Source: Olleya sediminilitoris
Lineage (GTDB): Bacteria; Bacteroidota; Bacteroidia; Flavobacteriales; Flavobacteriaceae
Direction: 5' to 3'
DNA length: 64,000 bases
Assembly: GCF_016785945.1 (NCBI RefSeq)
Contig: NZ_JAEMEF010000004.1
Location: 62,001-126,000, forward strand
Shown here: one piece after another, positions 17,693-27,318 of the stretch
How the letters are laid out: each line of letters opens with the position of its first letter
Position numbering within the stretch: position 1 is the stretch's first letter
The notes under the pieces: generated by a model
Databases searched by the model: none
Told to the model about the DNA's origin: nothing
What the model saw: the letters and a program-made list of their open reading frames with translations, nothing else
Position numbers and translations under genes: made by a program

Positions 17693-19150
17693 ATGCTAGA
17701 TTTTATAAGTCAATATTGGTGGACTGTTGCAATTGTCTTAAATTATATTTTAGTAATTATTGCAGTAGCAACCATATTATTTAAGTCAATTAATCCAACT
17801 AAAACACTAACATACATTATTGTATTGTTAGTGTTTCCTTTTTTTGGATTGATTGTATATTATTTTTTTGGTCAAGAATATAGAAAAGATAAGATTTTTA
17901 ACCGAAAGGACGTCTTGAACAATTCATTAATCAAATCAATAAACCAAAAGTTAAATCTTGATCCAGAGACTTTAACAAGTTACGAAGCTAATATTGAAGA
18001 AGACCAAATTAGGTTGATTCATTTACTTCAAAAAAATGATAAATCACCATTAACTAAGTATAATGACATCGAAATTATTTTAAATGGTGAAAATAAATTT
18101 GAAATCCTTTTTAAAGATATTCAAAATGCAAAGGAGCATATTCATATTGAATATTACATTTTAAAAGATGATAAAATTGGTACAAAGTTTATTGACTTAT
18201 TATGTCAAAAGGCAAAAGAAGGCGTTATTGTTAGATTAAGCTTTGATGATGTAGGTAGTAAAATTTCTTCTAAAATGAAGAAAAAAATGACTGAATCTGG
18301 TATTAAGTTTCATGCTTTTATGCCTGTGTTATTCCCTAGGTTTGCTGGTAAAATGAATTACAGAAACCACAGGAAAATAGTCATTATTGATGGAGAAATT
18401 GGATTTGTTGGAGGTATAAACGTATCCGACACCTATGTTAATTATCCAGAAAATAAAGCTTATTGGAGAGATACACACTTAAAAATTGTTGGAGAGGCTG
18501 TATTTACTTTACAAACACAATTTTTGACAAACTGGAATTTTGTAGCAGATACGACTTTAGAATTAGACCGTTCGTTTTTTCCTCAAAATAAGGTCCAAAC
18601 TATTCAACCTGTTCAAATAGCAGCCAGTGGACCAGATACCGATTGGGCTAATATTATGGAAGCCATATTTTTTTCTATAGTTACTGCAGAGGATTATGTG
18701 TACATCACAACACCATATTTTATACCAAACGATCAAATTATTACAGCCATGCAAGTAGCTTCAAAAAGTGGAGTAGATGTTAGGCTTTTAATTCCGCATA
18801 AATCCGATTCTTGGACAGCAAAACACGCAACAAATTCATATCTAGAACAGTTATTAGAAGCAAATATTAAAATTTATAGATACGAAAAAGGTTTTATTCA
18901 TGCTAAAACTATGGTTGTAGATGATGTCTTTACAACTATTGGAACTTGTAATATGGATTATAGAAGTTTTAATATTAATTTTGAAATCAATGCTTTAATC
19001 TACAATAAAGATAAAGCCAAAGAAGCCAAAGCTATATTTACGAATGATTTAGAGAGTGCAGCTCAAATAGATTTTAATCAATGGACAGAGCGTTCTAATA
19101 TAAAACGCATTCAAGAAGCATATTGTAGGCTTTGGGCACCATTATTATAA
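17693..19150 (+). CDS. cls: Cardiolipin synthase, phospholipase D family
   Basis: A 485-residue enzyme with two N-terminal transmembrane helices (residues about 7-60) and two PLD catalytic motifs, NHRKIVIIDGEIGFVGGINV and IHAKTMVVDDVFTTIGTCNM, both with the H-x-K-x4-D pattern. The length matches bacterial ClsA. It condenses two phosphatidylglycerol molecules to cardiolipin at the inner membrane. It directly abuts the upstream transglycosylase gene and ends before a strong terminator. Confidence 0.93.
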   Translation: MLDFISQYWWTVAIVLNYILVIIAVATILFKSINPTKTLTYIIVLLVFPFFGLIVYYFFGQEYRKDKIFNRKDVLNNSLIKSINQKLNLDPETLTSYEANIEEDQIRLIHLLQKNDKSPLTKYNDIEIILNGENKFEILFKDIQNAKEHIHIEYYILKDDKIGTKFIDLLCQKAKEGVIVRLSFDDVGSKISSKMKKKMTESGIKFHAFMPVLFPRFAGKMNYRNHRKIVIIDGEIGFVGGINVSDTYVNYPENKAYWRDTHLKIVGEAVFTLQTQFLTNWNFVADTTLELDRSFFPQNKVQTIQPVQIAASGPDTDWANIMEAIFFSIVTAEDYVYITTPYFIPNDQIITAMQVASKSGVDVRLLIPHKSDSWTAKHATNSYLEQLLEANIKIYRYEKGFIHAKTMVVDDVFTTIGTCNMDYRSFNINFEINALIYNKDKAKEAKAIFTNDLESAAQIDFNQWTERSNIKRIQEAYCRLWAPLL

Positions 19151-19167
19151 GTAGTATTATTTTGCAT

Positions 19168-19203
19168 AAAAAAAGGTCAAACTAAATAGTTTGACCTTTT
19201 TTT
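19168..19203. terminator. Bidirectional intrinsic terminator after cls
   Basis: Perfect stem of 16 bp, AAAAAAAGGTCAAACT/AGTTTGACCTTTTTTT, with loop AAAT. It serves cls on the plus strand and the convergent TPR gene on the minus strand. Confidence 0.93.
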
Positions 19204-19219
19204 ATAAAATGTAGTTTGA

Positions 19220-19798
19220 TTATCTACTTCTTCTTTTTTGTGCTCTAATAGATCCACCTTGACCATAATGTTGTTTTGGTGCTTGGGCACGTTTCATGTT
19301 TTCTTTCATCATTTTAATCTGATCTGTTAACATGCCTTGTTTATCTAATTTTTGTGCTTCGGCCAATAAGTTAGTCGCTTCTTGCTTTCTTCTTTTTGAT
19401 AAAGCAACACCTGCTAAGTTTAATTTAACCATTGCCATGTCATGATCCATAGATAATCCAAGCTTTTCAGCTTTTCTAAAGTAACGCTCAGCTTCACTCA
19501 TATTATCTTGAGACACCATGATACCATTTAAAAAGTTATAGTAACCTTGTTGTTTTTGTACTAAAGCAGTTTCTGGATTTTTAATTTTATCTAACCATTT
19601 TTTAGCACCAGGATAATCTTGTTTTCTTAATCTTAAAAACGCAAGTAAAATAAATTCATTTTTAAAATATAAAAAGACAAATATCAGAGATAAAAGGATG
19701 TACATGATACCATTTCCTATGTTTCCTTCTACAAATTGCCAGATGGCTACACCAAAAATTCCGATTGCTATTATTAATTTTATTACTTTATTGTACAT
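19220..19798 (-). CDS. Membrane-anchored TPR-like protein
   Basis: A 192-residue protein with two closely spaced N-terminal helices (IIAIGIFGVAIWQF and IMYILLSLIFVFLYF) followed by a helical TPR-like region (residues 55-165). Recognisable repeat-like segments are YYNFLNGIMVSQDNMSEAER and KLNLAGVALSKRRKQEATNL. The last 20 residues are Gln/Gly/Arg-rich (QHYGQGGSIRAQKRRSR). The N-terminal hairpin resembles DUF2892. Function unknown; a scaffolding role is likely. It is divergent from rpmH. Confidence 0.65.
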   Translation of the reverse strand: MYNKVIKLIIAIGIFGVAIWQFVEGNIGNGIMYILLSLIFVFLYFKNEFILLAFLRLRKQDYPGAKKWLDKIKNPETALVQKQQGYYNFLNGIMVSQDNMSEAERYFRKAEKLGLSMDHDMAMVKLNLAGVALSKRRKQEATNLLAEAQKLDKQGMLTDQIKMMKENMKRAQAPKQHYGQGGSIRAQKRRSR

Positions 19799-19911
19799 TA
19801 TTGTTAATTTTAAATGTCTTATTTTTACTTAAATTTAAACGCTTTTAGGCGTATTTTTTATTGGAGTACAAAGAAACTAAAAAAATCTTTAAAAATATTT
19901 TTAAAATTAGG

Positions 19912-19942
19912 TTTGTCAAATAAAAAAGTCGTTGTATATTTG
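19912..19942 (+). promoter_or_regulatory. Bacteroidota-type promoter of rpmH
   Basis: TTTG (19912-19915), a 19-bp spacer and TATATTTG (19935-19942) form a consensus promoter, with the start codon 67 bases further on. Confidence 0.82.
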
Positions 19943-20009
19943 CGCTCAGTTTTAGGGAAAGTCTAAAACATTTAAAACATTTACTATTTAGATTTAAAAA
20001 CATAAGACA

Positions 20010-20171
20010 ATGCCAAAAAGAACGTTTCAACCATCAAAGAGAAAAAGAAGAAATAAACATGGTTTTAGAGAGAGAATGGCTTCTGCTAATGGTAGAAAGG
20101 TATTAGCGCGTCGTCGTGCTAAAGGAAGAAAGAAAATATCTGTTTCAACTGAGACTAGACATAAAAGATAA
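20010..20171 (+). CDS. rpmH: 50S ribosomal protein L34
   Basis: A 53-codon ORF encoding [20 protein letters not shown] and ending [10 protein letters not shown]. It has the universal L34 core ([20 protein letters not shown]). The protein is very basic and sits in the large subunit. It has a consensus promoter 67 bases upstream and a terminator just downstream, so it is monocistronic. dnaA and rnpA, its neighbours in many bacteria, are absent, as is usual in Bacteroidota. Confidence 0.98.
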   Translation: MPKRTFQPSKRKRRNKHGFRERMASANGRKVLARRRAKGRKKISVSTETRHKR

Positions 20172-20198
20172 TTAATGATTTTCAATTGTTAATATATT

Positions 20199-20230
20199 AA
20201 AGGCGTTACTTAGGTGTAACGCCTTTTTTT
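20199..20230 (+). terminator. Intrinsic terminator of rpmH
   Basis: Stem AAAGGCGTTAC/GTAACGCCTTT with loop TTAGGT and seven T residues. Confidence 0.92.
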
Positions 20231-20276
20231 GTATCCAAATTTGATTATTTTTGATAACCGAAATAAAATTAATAAA

Positions 20277-23129
20277 ATGCCAAAACAATCTAATTTAAAA
20301 TCGATTTTAATTATTGGTTCAGGTCCAATAGTAATTGGTCAAGCTTGTGAGTTTGATTACTCTGGTACTCAGGCTTTACGATCGTTAAGAGAAGATGGTA
20401 TCGAAACCATTTTAATAAACTCTAATCCAGCAACAATTATGACTGACCCAAGTATGGCAGATCATGTTTACTTGTTGCCATTAACGACTAAATCAATAAT
20501 CCAAATACTTAAAGAGCATCCACATATTGATGCTGTTTTACCTACAATGGGAGGACAAACTGCCTTGAATTTATGTATTGAAGCAGACGAAAAAGGTATT
20601 TGGAAAGATTTTGGTGTAGAAATAATAGGTGTAAATATTGACGCTATTAACATTACCGAAGATAGAGAGAAGTTTAGAGAGTTAATGCTTGATATTGGTA
20701 TTCCTATGGCACCTCAAGCAACAGCGACTTCTTATTTAAAAGGAAAAGAAATTGCACAAGAGTTTGGTTTCCCTTTAATTATTAGAGCATCCTTTACTTT
20801 AGGAGGAGCAGGAGCTTCTTTTGTATATAAAGAAGAAGATTTTGACGAGTTGTTGACACGTGGTTTAGAGACGTCTCCAATCCACGAAGTCATGATTGAT
20901 AAAGCCTTAATTGGCTGGAAAGAATATGAGTTAGAGTTACTTAGAGACTCAAACGATAATGTTGTTATTATTTGTGCTATTGAAAACATGGATCCTATTG
21001 GTATCCACACAGGAGACTCGATTACTGTTGCTCCAGCAATGACATTAAGTGATAAAACATACCAAAAAATGCGTGATATGGCAATCCATATGATGCGCAA
21101 TATTGGTGATTTTGCAGGAGGTTGTAATGTACAATTTGCTGTAAGTCCAGATGAAAACGAAGATATTATTGCTATCGAGATTAATCCTCGTGTATCGCGT
21201 TCTTCTGCCTTAGCAAGTAAAGCGACAGGTTATCCAATTGCAAAAATTGCAGCTAAGCTAGCTTTAGGATATCATTTAGATGAACTTGAAAACCAAATTA
21301 CTAAATCTACTTCTGCTTTATTCGAGCCGACTTTAGATTATGTAATCGTAAAAATACCACGTTGGAATTTTGATAAATTTGAAGGATCAGACAGGACTTT
21401 AGGTTTACAAATGAAATCTGTTGGAGAAGTCATGGGAATTGGACGTAGCTTTCAAGAAGCCTTGCACAAAGCAACTCAGTCGCTAGAAATTAAACGTAAC
21501 GGTTTAGGTGCTGATGGTAAAGGTTATAAAAACTACGACCAAGTTATAGATAAACTAACACACGCTAGTTGGGATCGTGTTTTTGCTATTTATGATGCCA
21601 TTCAAATGGGAATTCCGTTAAGTCGTATTCATGAAATCACAAAAATAGACATGTGGTTTTTAAAGCAATACGAAGAATTATATTTCATAGAAAAAGAAAT
21701 CTCAACTTTTACTATTGATACTATTCAAAAGGATTTATTACTTGAAGCGAAGCAAAAAGGATATGGAGACAGACAAATAGCACACATGTTGGGTTGTTTA
21801 GAAAGTCAAGTCTATAATAAACGTGAAGAATTAAATATTAATCGTGTTTATAAACTGGTTGATACTTGTGCAGCAGAGTTTGAAGCAAAAACGCCATATT
21901 ATTATTCAACGTTTGAAAACGATGTTGAAACTGCAGACGGAACACGACAAGCAGATAATGAAAGTATTGTTTCAGATAAGAAAAAAGTAATTGTTTTAGG
22001 ATCTGGTCCAAACCGTATTGGTCAAGGGATCGAGTTTGATTACTGTTGTGTTCATGGTGTTTTAGCTGCAGCAGAATGTGGTTACGAAACCATCATGATT
22101 AATTGTAATCCAGAAACGGTTTCTACCGATTTTGATACTGCTGATAAACTGTATTTTGAACCTGTATTCTGGGAACATATTTACGATATCATTAAGCATG
22201 AAAAGCCAGAAGGTGTTATAGTGCAACTTGGTGGTCAAACCGCTTTAAAATTAGCCGAAAAACTTGAGCGTTACGGTATTAAAATATTAGGTACAAGTTA
22301 CCAAGCATTAGATTTAGCCGAGGATAGAGGGCATTTTTCTACTTTATTAAAGGATTTAGAAATTCCTTATCCAGAATTTGATATTGCAACAACAGCTGAT
22401 GAAGCAGCAGCAATTGCAGATGTGTTAGATTTTCCAATATTAGTAAGACCTTCTTACGTACTTGGTGGTCAAGGTATGAAGATTGTTATTAATAAAGAAG
22501 AACTTGAAAAGCATGTCGTAGACTTATTAAGTCGTATGCCAGGAAACCAATTACTTTTAGACCATTATCTAGATGGTGCAATTGAAGCTGAAGCTGATGC
22601 TATTTGTGATGGTGAAAATGTATACATTATTGGTATTATGGAGCATATAGAACCTTGTGGTATACACTCTGGTGATAGTAACTCTTTATTACCTCCTTTT
22701 AACTTAGGAGATTTAGTAATGCAACAAATTAAAGATCATACTAAAAAGATTGCTTTAGCATTAAATACAGTAGGTTTAATAAACATACAGTTTGCAGTTA
22801 AAGATGATAAAGTTTATATAATTGAAGCTAATCCAAGAGCATCAAGAACGGTTCCGTTTATAGCTAAAGCTTACGGAGAACCTTACGTAAACTATGCAAC
22901 TAAAGTGATGTTAGGTGAAAAGAAAGTAACTGATTTTGAATTTAACCCAAAATTAAACGGTTATGCAATAAAACAACCTGTGTTTTCTTTTAACAAGTTT
23001 CATAATGTAAATAAAAAGCTAGGTCCAGAAATGAAAAGTACTGGAGAAAGCATCTTATTTATTGACGATTTAAAAGATGACGAATTTTACAATTTATACT
23101 CAAGACGTAAAATGTACTTAAGTAAGTAA
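20277..23129 (+). CDS. carB: Carbamoyl-phosphate synthase large subunit, without MGS domain
   Basis: A 950-residue protein from the ATG at 20277, beginning MPKQSNLKSILIIGSGPIVI. An in-frame TTG at 20229 lies in the rpmH terminator and is rejected. Both halves are seen: the first carboxyphosphate ATP-grasp domain (IIRASFTLGGAGASFVYKEE), the oligomerisation region, and the second carbamoyl-phosphate half starting VLGSGPNRIGQGIEFDYCC with LVRPSYVLGGQGM. The protein stops soon after GPEMKSTGESILFIDD, about where the roughly 120-residue C-terminal MGS-like allosteric domain of the 1073-residue E. coli enzyme would begin. The carA partner is not in the window. Confidence 0.95.
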   Translation: MPKQSNLKSILIIGSGPIVIGQACEFDYSGTQALRSLREDGIETILINSNPATIMTDPSMADHVYLLPLTTKSIIQILKEHPHIDAVLPTMGGQTALNLCIEADEKGIWKDFGVEIIGVNIDAINITEDREKFRELMLDIGIPMAPQATATSYLKGKEIAQEFGFPLIIRASFTLGGAGASFVYKEEDFDELLTRGLETSPIHEVMIDKALIGWKEYELELLRDSNDNVVIICAIENMDPIGIHTGDSITVAPAMTLSDKTYQKMRDMAIHMMRNIGDFAGGCNVQFAVSPDENEDIIAIEINPRVSRSSALASKATGYPIAKIAAKLALGYHLDELENQITKSTSALFEPTLDYVIVKIPRWNFDKFEGSDRTLGLQMKSVGEVMGIGRSFQEALHKATQSLEIKRNGLGADGKGYKNYDQVIDKLTHASWDRVFAIYDAIQMGIPLSRIHEITKIDMWFLKQYEELYFIEKEISTFTIDTIQKDLLLEAKQKGYGDRQIAHMLGCLESQVYNKREELNINRVYKLVDTCAAEFEAKTPYYYSTFENDVETADGTRQADNESIVSDKKKVIVLGSGPNRIGQGIEFDYCCVHGVLAAAECGYETIMINCNPETVSTDFDTADKLYFEPVFWEHIYDIIKHEKPEGVIVQLGGQTALKLAEKLERYGIKILGTSYQALDLAEDRGHFSTLLKDLEIPYPEFDIATTADEAAAIADVLDFPILVRPSYVLGGQGMKIVINKEELEKHVVDLLSRMPGNQLLLDHYLDGAIEAEADAICDGENVYIIGIMEHIEPCGIHSGDSNSLLPPFNLGDLVMQQIKDHTKKIALALNTVGLINIQFAVKDDKVYIIEANPRASRTVPFIAKAYGEPYVNYATKVMLGEKKVTDFEFNPKLNGYAIKQPVFSFNKFHNVNKKLGPEMKSTGESILFIDDLKDDEFYNLYSRRKMYLSK

Positions 23130-23151
23130 TTGTCAAAATAGATACAATACA

Positions 23152-23183
23152 AAAAAACCTTCAATTTTAATTGAAGGTTTTTT
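23152..23183. terminator. Bidirectional terminator between carB and a methyltransferase gene
   Basis: Perfect stem AAAAAACCTTCAATT/AATTGAAGGTTTTTT with a TT loop. The minus-strand methyltransferase stop codon (23167-23169) lies in it, so that gene's last residues are encoded by the stem. Confidence 0.92.
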
Positions 23184-23832
23184 TTATACTGAAAATAAAA
23201 TTATTCTCTGCCAAAACTTTTTTCTCTAAAACACATTCCAACTTTATGTTATGCGTATCAGCTATATTTTTTATTTTTTCAAGGTCGCAGTCTTGCGATA
23301 ATATCATTAATACAAGTTTGTCTTCTCTAGTATCTAGTTGAAAAAATAAATTTTTAAAATACTCAAAATCTTCACCACAAAACCAAGCATTTTCTTTAAT
23401 GTTTTTAGGGTTTTTAGGGTAGTAAGGAGGATTTATTATAATTACATCAAAAGGTGACTTTTGTAATTTCTGAAATAAATCTGAATATAAAATAGTTAGA
23501 TTTAACTTATTGTAATCTGCTGCAGTTTTAAGCGCATTTAAAGCGTTTTTATTTATATCTGAAGCAGTAACAGTAGCATTTTTAGATGCTGCAAACAAAG
23601 AGATTATACCAGATCCACAACCTAATTCTAATAAGGTTTTTTCTTTTAAATCTAAACTAGAAATATAGTCTAGTAATATTTTTGTGCTAATTGTATAATG
23701 TGGAGGAAATACACTAGGTACAACCTTTACAGTAATGTTTTTATAGGTGTAATTTCGTGTTTTATTAAAGTAATTCTCGGTAAAAAACTTTAAAAAAGGA
23801 TGCGTTATTTTTTTTATAAATGTTCTAATCAT
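23167..23832 (-). CDS. HemK/PrmC-like class I methyltransferase
   Basis: A 221-residue SAM-dependent methyltransferase. Motif I is LLELGCGSGIISLFAAS, the acidic loop follows as VTASDINKNAL, and the active-site motif is IIINPPYYPKNP, an NPPY tetrad as in N5-glutamine and N6-adenine methyltransferases. The N-terminus (MIRTFIKKITHPFLKFFTEN) lacks the PrmC helical release-factor domain, so it is not PrmC itself. It overlaps the upstream radical SAM gene by four bases and is the last gene of the minus operon starting with the flippase, so a role on a small molecule or glycan is possible. Confidence 0.75.
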   Translation of the reverse strand: MIRTFIKKITHPFLKFFTENYFNKTRNYTYKNITVKVVPSVFPPHYTISTKILLDYISSLDLKEKTLLELGCGSGIISLFAASKNATVTASDINKNALNALKTAADYNKLNLTILYSDLFQKLQKSPFDVIIINPPYYPKNPKNIKENAWFCGEDFEYFKNLFFQLDTREDKLVLMILSQDCDLEKIKNIADTHNIKLECVLEKKVLAENNFIFSIKKTFN

Positions 23833-25349
23833 TCCGAATAAAACCCTTCTATTTCAGGTTGTCTGTATTTCCAAATTTTATGTAACACTTTAATCTCATA
23901 TGGATATTTATAAAAGCCACTATTGTATCTTAATTTAGAGATTCCTTTTAAAACTGTTTTTTTATAACCTCTTATTCTAAAATCTGAAACCGTTGGATAG
24001 TAACCATTTAATACGGTTTCAAAATTTTTAATGGTGTCTATCATATAAGGTTTTAACCAAGGAGTAAGAGGGTTTTTACGTAAATCGAAACTTTCCCAAC
24101 TAGGATCTATCCATTCTTCTAAAGTTTCTGGGAACGAAAATCCAGCATCTAAAATTTGTTGGTAAAGCTCAGATCCTTCGGTAGGAACAGGACTGTATAA
24201 GTAAATAATTATTTCGGCATCTGGATTAATGGTTTTTATTTCTTTTATAAAATTAATATCCCAAAGTATTTGCTTGTAAACTTGTTCTTCGGTTTTAGCA
24301 GGCATTCCTAAAACAAAAGAAAGTTCTGGAATAATATCGGCTTTTTTCATTCTTAAAACAAAATCTTTAATCATTTGTCCAGACTGTGTACCTCCTTTAT
24401 TCATTTGTTTTAAAACCTCGTCGTTACCAGTTTCTGCTCCAAGAAAAATCATTTTGCAACCTGCTTTACGCATTAGTTTTAAATCGTCGTCACTATATTT
24501 ATTTATGGTATCTATTCTTCCTTCTCCCCAAAAACTAAGATTATCGTTTAATATTAATTTAGAAAATTCTAATACTCTTTTTTTAGATGTAAAAAAGTTA
24601 TTGTCATGAAATTCTATAGCATCAATATTGTAATTGTCTTTAAAATACTTTACATCTTCGTAAATCCTGGCAGCAGACATACCTTTCCATTTTGCGTTAT
24701 AAATTGGTACTACAGCACAAAAAGAACATGAAAAAGGACAACCCATACTTGAGTGATAGGATAGTGTTTTTTGTCCCATAAATGTTTTTGCTAAATAATT
24801 ATTTACTGGATAAAAACTGTTGAGATATTGATAAGGAAATTTAGCTAAATCATCTTGGTTTATTAAAGCTTCGACAGGAGTTTTATGATTTGCTCCATTA
24901 TTGTCTTGGTATATAAGATTTTTTATTTTAGGAATTTCGTCTAAATTATTTTGCTCTAAAGCCTCAATTAAATGAGGAAAAGTATTGTCTCCAGGACCAT
25001 TTACAATATAGTTTACATAGCCAGAATTTAAACAAACTCTGTATTGATTGGACGGGAAATATCCTCCCCAAATTGTTATGGTTTTTGGGTAAAGTGTTTT
25101 AATTTTTTTTGTATAAGGTATGGCTTGTTTTAATTGTGGTCCAGGCATTACAGTACTACAAAAATATTTAAATTCTCCTGTTTTAAAATAAGTGTTTATA
25201 GTTTGCCAAGGGTCTTTTTCTAGGTTTCCGTCTACAAAAACATATTCATGTTTTCCATGTATTGATCCTCCAACTTGAAGTATAGAATTAGGTATTCTAT
25301 GCTTTCCATTTGCACTTTTTGGATTGAATATGATAATTTTGTTTTTCAT
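23829..25349 (-). CDS. B12-binding-type radical SAM enzyme, copy A
   Basis: A 506-residue class B-like radical SAM protein. The N-terminal Rossmann-like region (to about residue 135) has the family landmarks ITIWGGYFPS and VNGPGDNTFPHLIEAL. The iron-sulfur motif is GCPFSCSFCAVVP with Cys204, Cys208 and Cys211, followed by AIEFHDNNFFTSKKRV and MIFLGAETGNDEVLKQMNKG. No DxHxxG cobalamin motif is seen, which is common in this subgroup. Relatives methylate unactivated carbon or phosphorus or rearrange carbon skeletons. It overlaps FkbM by one base and the HemK-like gene by four. Confidence 0.85.
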   Translation of the reverse strand: MKNKIIIFNPKSANGKHRIPNSILQVGGSIHGKHEYVFVDGNLEKDPWQTINTYFKTGEFKYFCSTVMPGPQLKQAIPYTKKIKTLYPKTITIWGGYFPSNQYRVCLNSGYVNYIVNGPGDNTFPHLIEALEQNNLDEIPKIKNLIYQDNNGANHKTPVEALINQDDLAKFPYQYLNSFYPVNNYLAKTFMGQKTLSYHSSMGCPFSCSFCAVVPIYNAKWKGMSAARIYEDVKYFKDNYNIDAIEFHDNNFFTSKKRVLEFSKLILNDNLSFWGEGRIDTINKYSDDDLKLMRKAGCKMIFLGAETGNDEVLKQMNKGGTQSGQMIKDFVLRMKKADIIPELSFVLGMPAKTEEQVYKQILWDINFIKEIKTINPDAEIIIYLYSPVPTEGSELYQQILDAGFSFPETLEEWIDPSWESFDLRKNPLTPWLKPYMIDTIKNFETVLNGYYPTVSDFRIRGYKKTVLKGISKLRYNSGFYKYPYEIKVLHKIWKYRQPEIEGFYSE

Positions 25350-26035
25350 TAATTCTGTATTCTGGCAAAAATATTGCCATGTAGATTTTTAGATTTTAAC
25401 ACCTTTATTATGGTTAAAATTTCTTTTTTAGAAACCCATTGTTTAATTTCTAATTTAGGGTTTTCGTTTAAAATATAATTAAATGTATAATCTCCTAAAC
25501 TAGAAATTTTTTCTATACACAATAATGTTTCTTTTATAAAGCCACCTGTAAATTCAAATTCGATAATAGGAATTTTATAAGTTAAATTTTTTAAAATTTC
25601 ATATTCGTATCCTTCTGCATCTATTTTACAATATTTAGGTAAGCCATATTTTTTTATTTGTGAGTCTAATGTTTTAACGGTCACCTTTTCTTTTGCATGC
25701 CAATAAATTTTTTCATTTTTAAAATGTTGAATAAATTTATTAGATAAAGTTGCTATTTCTATATGGTTTCCTAAGTTTAATTCAGTTTCAAAATTTTCTG
25801 CTCCTAGTGCTATTTTTTCATATAAAAAATGAGAGTTTTTAGTTGCTATTTTTTTTAATGGTTTTTTGCAACTTGTTTGTGGCTCAAAACCTATTACATT
25901 GTTTTTTAACTCTAATAAAATGATACTTTTATATCCTAAATTTGCTCCAATATCAAAACACAAATCATGAGTTATTACTAATGATTTATATAGCTTTTTT
26001 AGTGCTTTTTTTTTAAGATAATTATTAAATAGCAT
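25349..26035 (-). CDS. FkbM-family methyltransferase
   Basis: A 228-residue SAM-dependent methyltransferase of the FkbM family. The motifs are CFDIGANLGYKSIILLELKN and VIGFEPQTSC for SAM binding and YCKIDAEGYEYEILKNL, the highly typical FkbM DxEGxExxxL motif. Family members O-methylate sugars and polyketides, so methylation of a glycan hydroxyl is a reasonable inference. The start is three bases below the flippase stop; the stop overlaps the next radical SAM gene by one base. Confidence 0.88.
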   Translation of the reverse strand: MLFNNYLKKKALKKLYKSLVITHDLCFDIGANLGYKSIILLELKNNVIGFEPQTSCKKPLKKIATKNSHFLYEKIALGAENFETELNLGNHIEIATLSNKFIQHFKNEKIYWHAKEKVTVKTLDSQIKKYGLPKYCKIDAEGYEYEILKNLTYKIPIIEFEFTGGFIKETLLCIEKISSLGDYTFNYILNENPKLEIKQWVSKKEILTIIKVLKSKNLHGNIFARIQN

Positions 26036-26038
26036 TTA

Positions 26039-27223
26039 TTAACTTAGGTTTATATAGGTGGTTTTTTTGTTGTATAGATATATATAACAGCTTAAACTAA
26101 AAATTTGAGCTATAGCATTAGCTGCCAAAAGTCCTGTAAAATTGTATCCTAAATATAATAAAGTTAAAGATAAGACGAAATTTATACTTAAGCTTATTGC
26201 CGAAATTTTTATAACTAGAGATTCCTTGTGTTTTTTAAATAACATTAAAATGTCTAGACTATAAATATAACATGGATAGCCTATAATAAAACCAAAAATA
26301 AGTTGAACTAACGATAATTTTATATTAAAATATAAAAGAGAAAAATAGATAAATGTTACAACTAGTAAGTTGAGTAAAAAACCATAAATAACAAAGCCTT
26401 TTTTTATTTTTAGTATACTTTTAGAATTCATTCTATAAATGTTTTTAACGTAAGGAAAAATTAACAGCATTGCTATTGATTGAGAAAAAACAAAAAATCC
26501 AGATATTATTTGGTATTCGCCTAAAGGTGTGCCTTTTGTTATTAAACTATAAGCGTAAACATCAATCTTAGACTGTAAGAAACCAGAAATCCCTAATAAA
26601 AAAAAAGGAAAACTCAAGAACAATACTTTTGTGTTTATTTTTATGTTTTTAAAGCGTAAATATTTAGAGTAGAGTAGAGCTGTAATTACTGCTTTTATTA
26701 GCATTGCAATTACATAAGTTTGTAATAAAATTAATAAGGTTATATTGGTTTTTAAAAAGTATAATTGTAATAATAAAATTGCAAAACCTGTAAGTTCGAT
26801 GCCAATAAATTCGATATAATCTCTGTTATAAAATATAACAGATAAAAAGGAGTTTTGTACAAAAGCACTTAGAAGCCAGATTATTAACAATATGGATGTG
26901 TTTATGCCATATAAAAATGGAACTATTAAAATTATAATAAGGCATATAGGAAACCTTGCTTTAAATAACATTTGCCAATTAGCTATTATTTCTTTTGGGT
27001 TTTGGCTAAATAACCTCATTAAATAGGTTTTATTTCCCCAATTAATAATTACAGATGTAATTAATATAAAAAGTAAATACTCTACAAAGTTTCCCCAAAG
27101 TTCTTTAGAAAAAAAGTGTACAACAATGTAAGAAAAGAATATAGATATTATTGGACTTAGGAAACTTCTAAACCCATTTAAAGCAATAGGTAAAACTCGA
27201 GTTATATTTTTTTTATTTATCAT
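26039..27223 (-). CDS. Wzx-like polysaccharide flippase
   Basis: A 394-residue integral membrane protein with about 12 predicted helices of the MATE/MOP polysaccharide transporter superfamily. The N-terminal FRSFLSPIISIFFSYIVVHF and the charged residue between helices (FFSKELWGNFVEYLLF) match Wzx-like flippases, which move undecaprenyl-linked oligosaccharides across the inner membrane. It heads a four-gene minus operon. No Wzy polymerase is recognised nearby. Confidence 0.78.
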   Translation of the reverse strand: MINKKNITRVLPIALNGFRSFLSPIISIFFSYIVVHFFSKELWGNFVEYLLFILITSVIINWGNKTYLMRLFSQNPKEIIANWQMLFKARFPICLIIILIVPFLYGINTSILLIIWLLSAFVQNSFLSVIFYNRDYIEFIGIELTGFAILLLQLYFLKTNITLLILLQTYVIAMLIKAVITALLYSKYLRFKNIKINTKVLFLSFPFFLLGISGFLQSKIDVYAYSLITKGTPLGEYQIISGFFVFSQSIAMLLIFPYVKNIYRMNSKSILKIKKGFVIYGFLLNLLVVTFIYFSLLYFNIKLSLVQLIFGFIIGYPCYIYSLDILMLFKKHKESLVIKISAISLSINFVLSLTLLYLGYNFTGLLAANAIAQIFSLSCYIYLYNKKTTYINLS

Positions 27224-27318
27224 ATAAATTAGTCACTAAAGCTAAATGCAATTTACATTATTTCTCTTGGAGTTTTATATTTAACTATGGTTAATTAGCA
27301 TTACTTTTATAGAGTGAT

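Noticed and set aside
20229-20276. A 16-codon extension of carB from a TTG.
   Set aside because: The TTG lies in the U-tract of the rpmH terminator, and the ATG at 20277 gives the normal CarB N-terminus.
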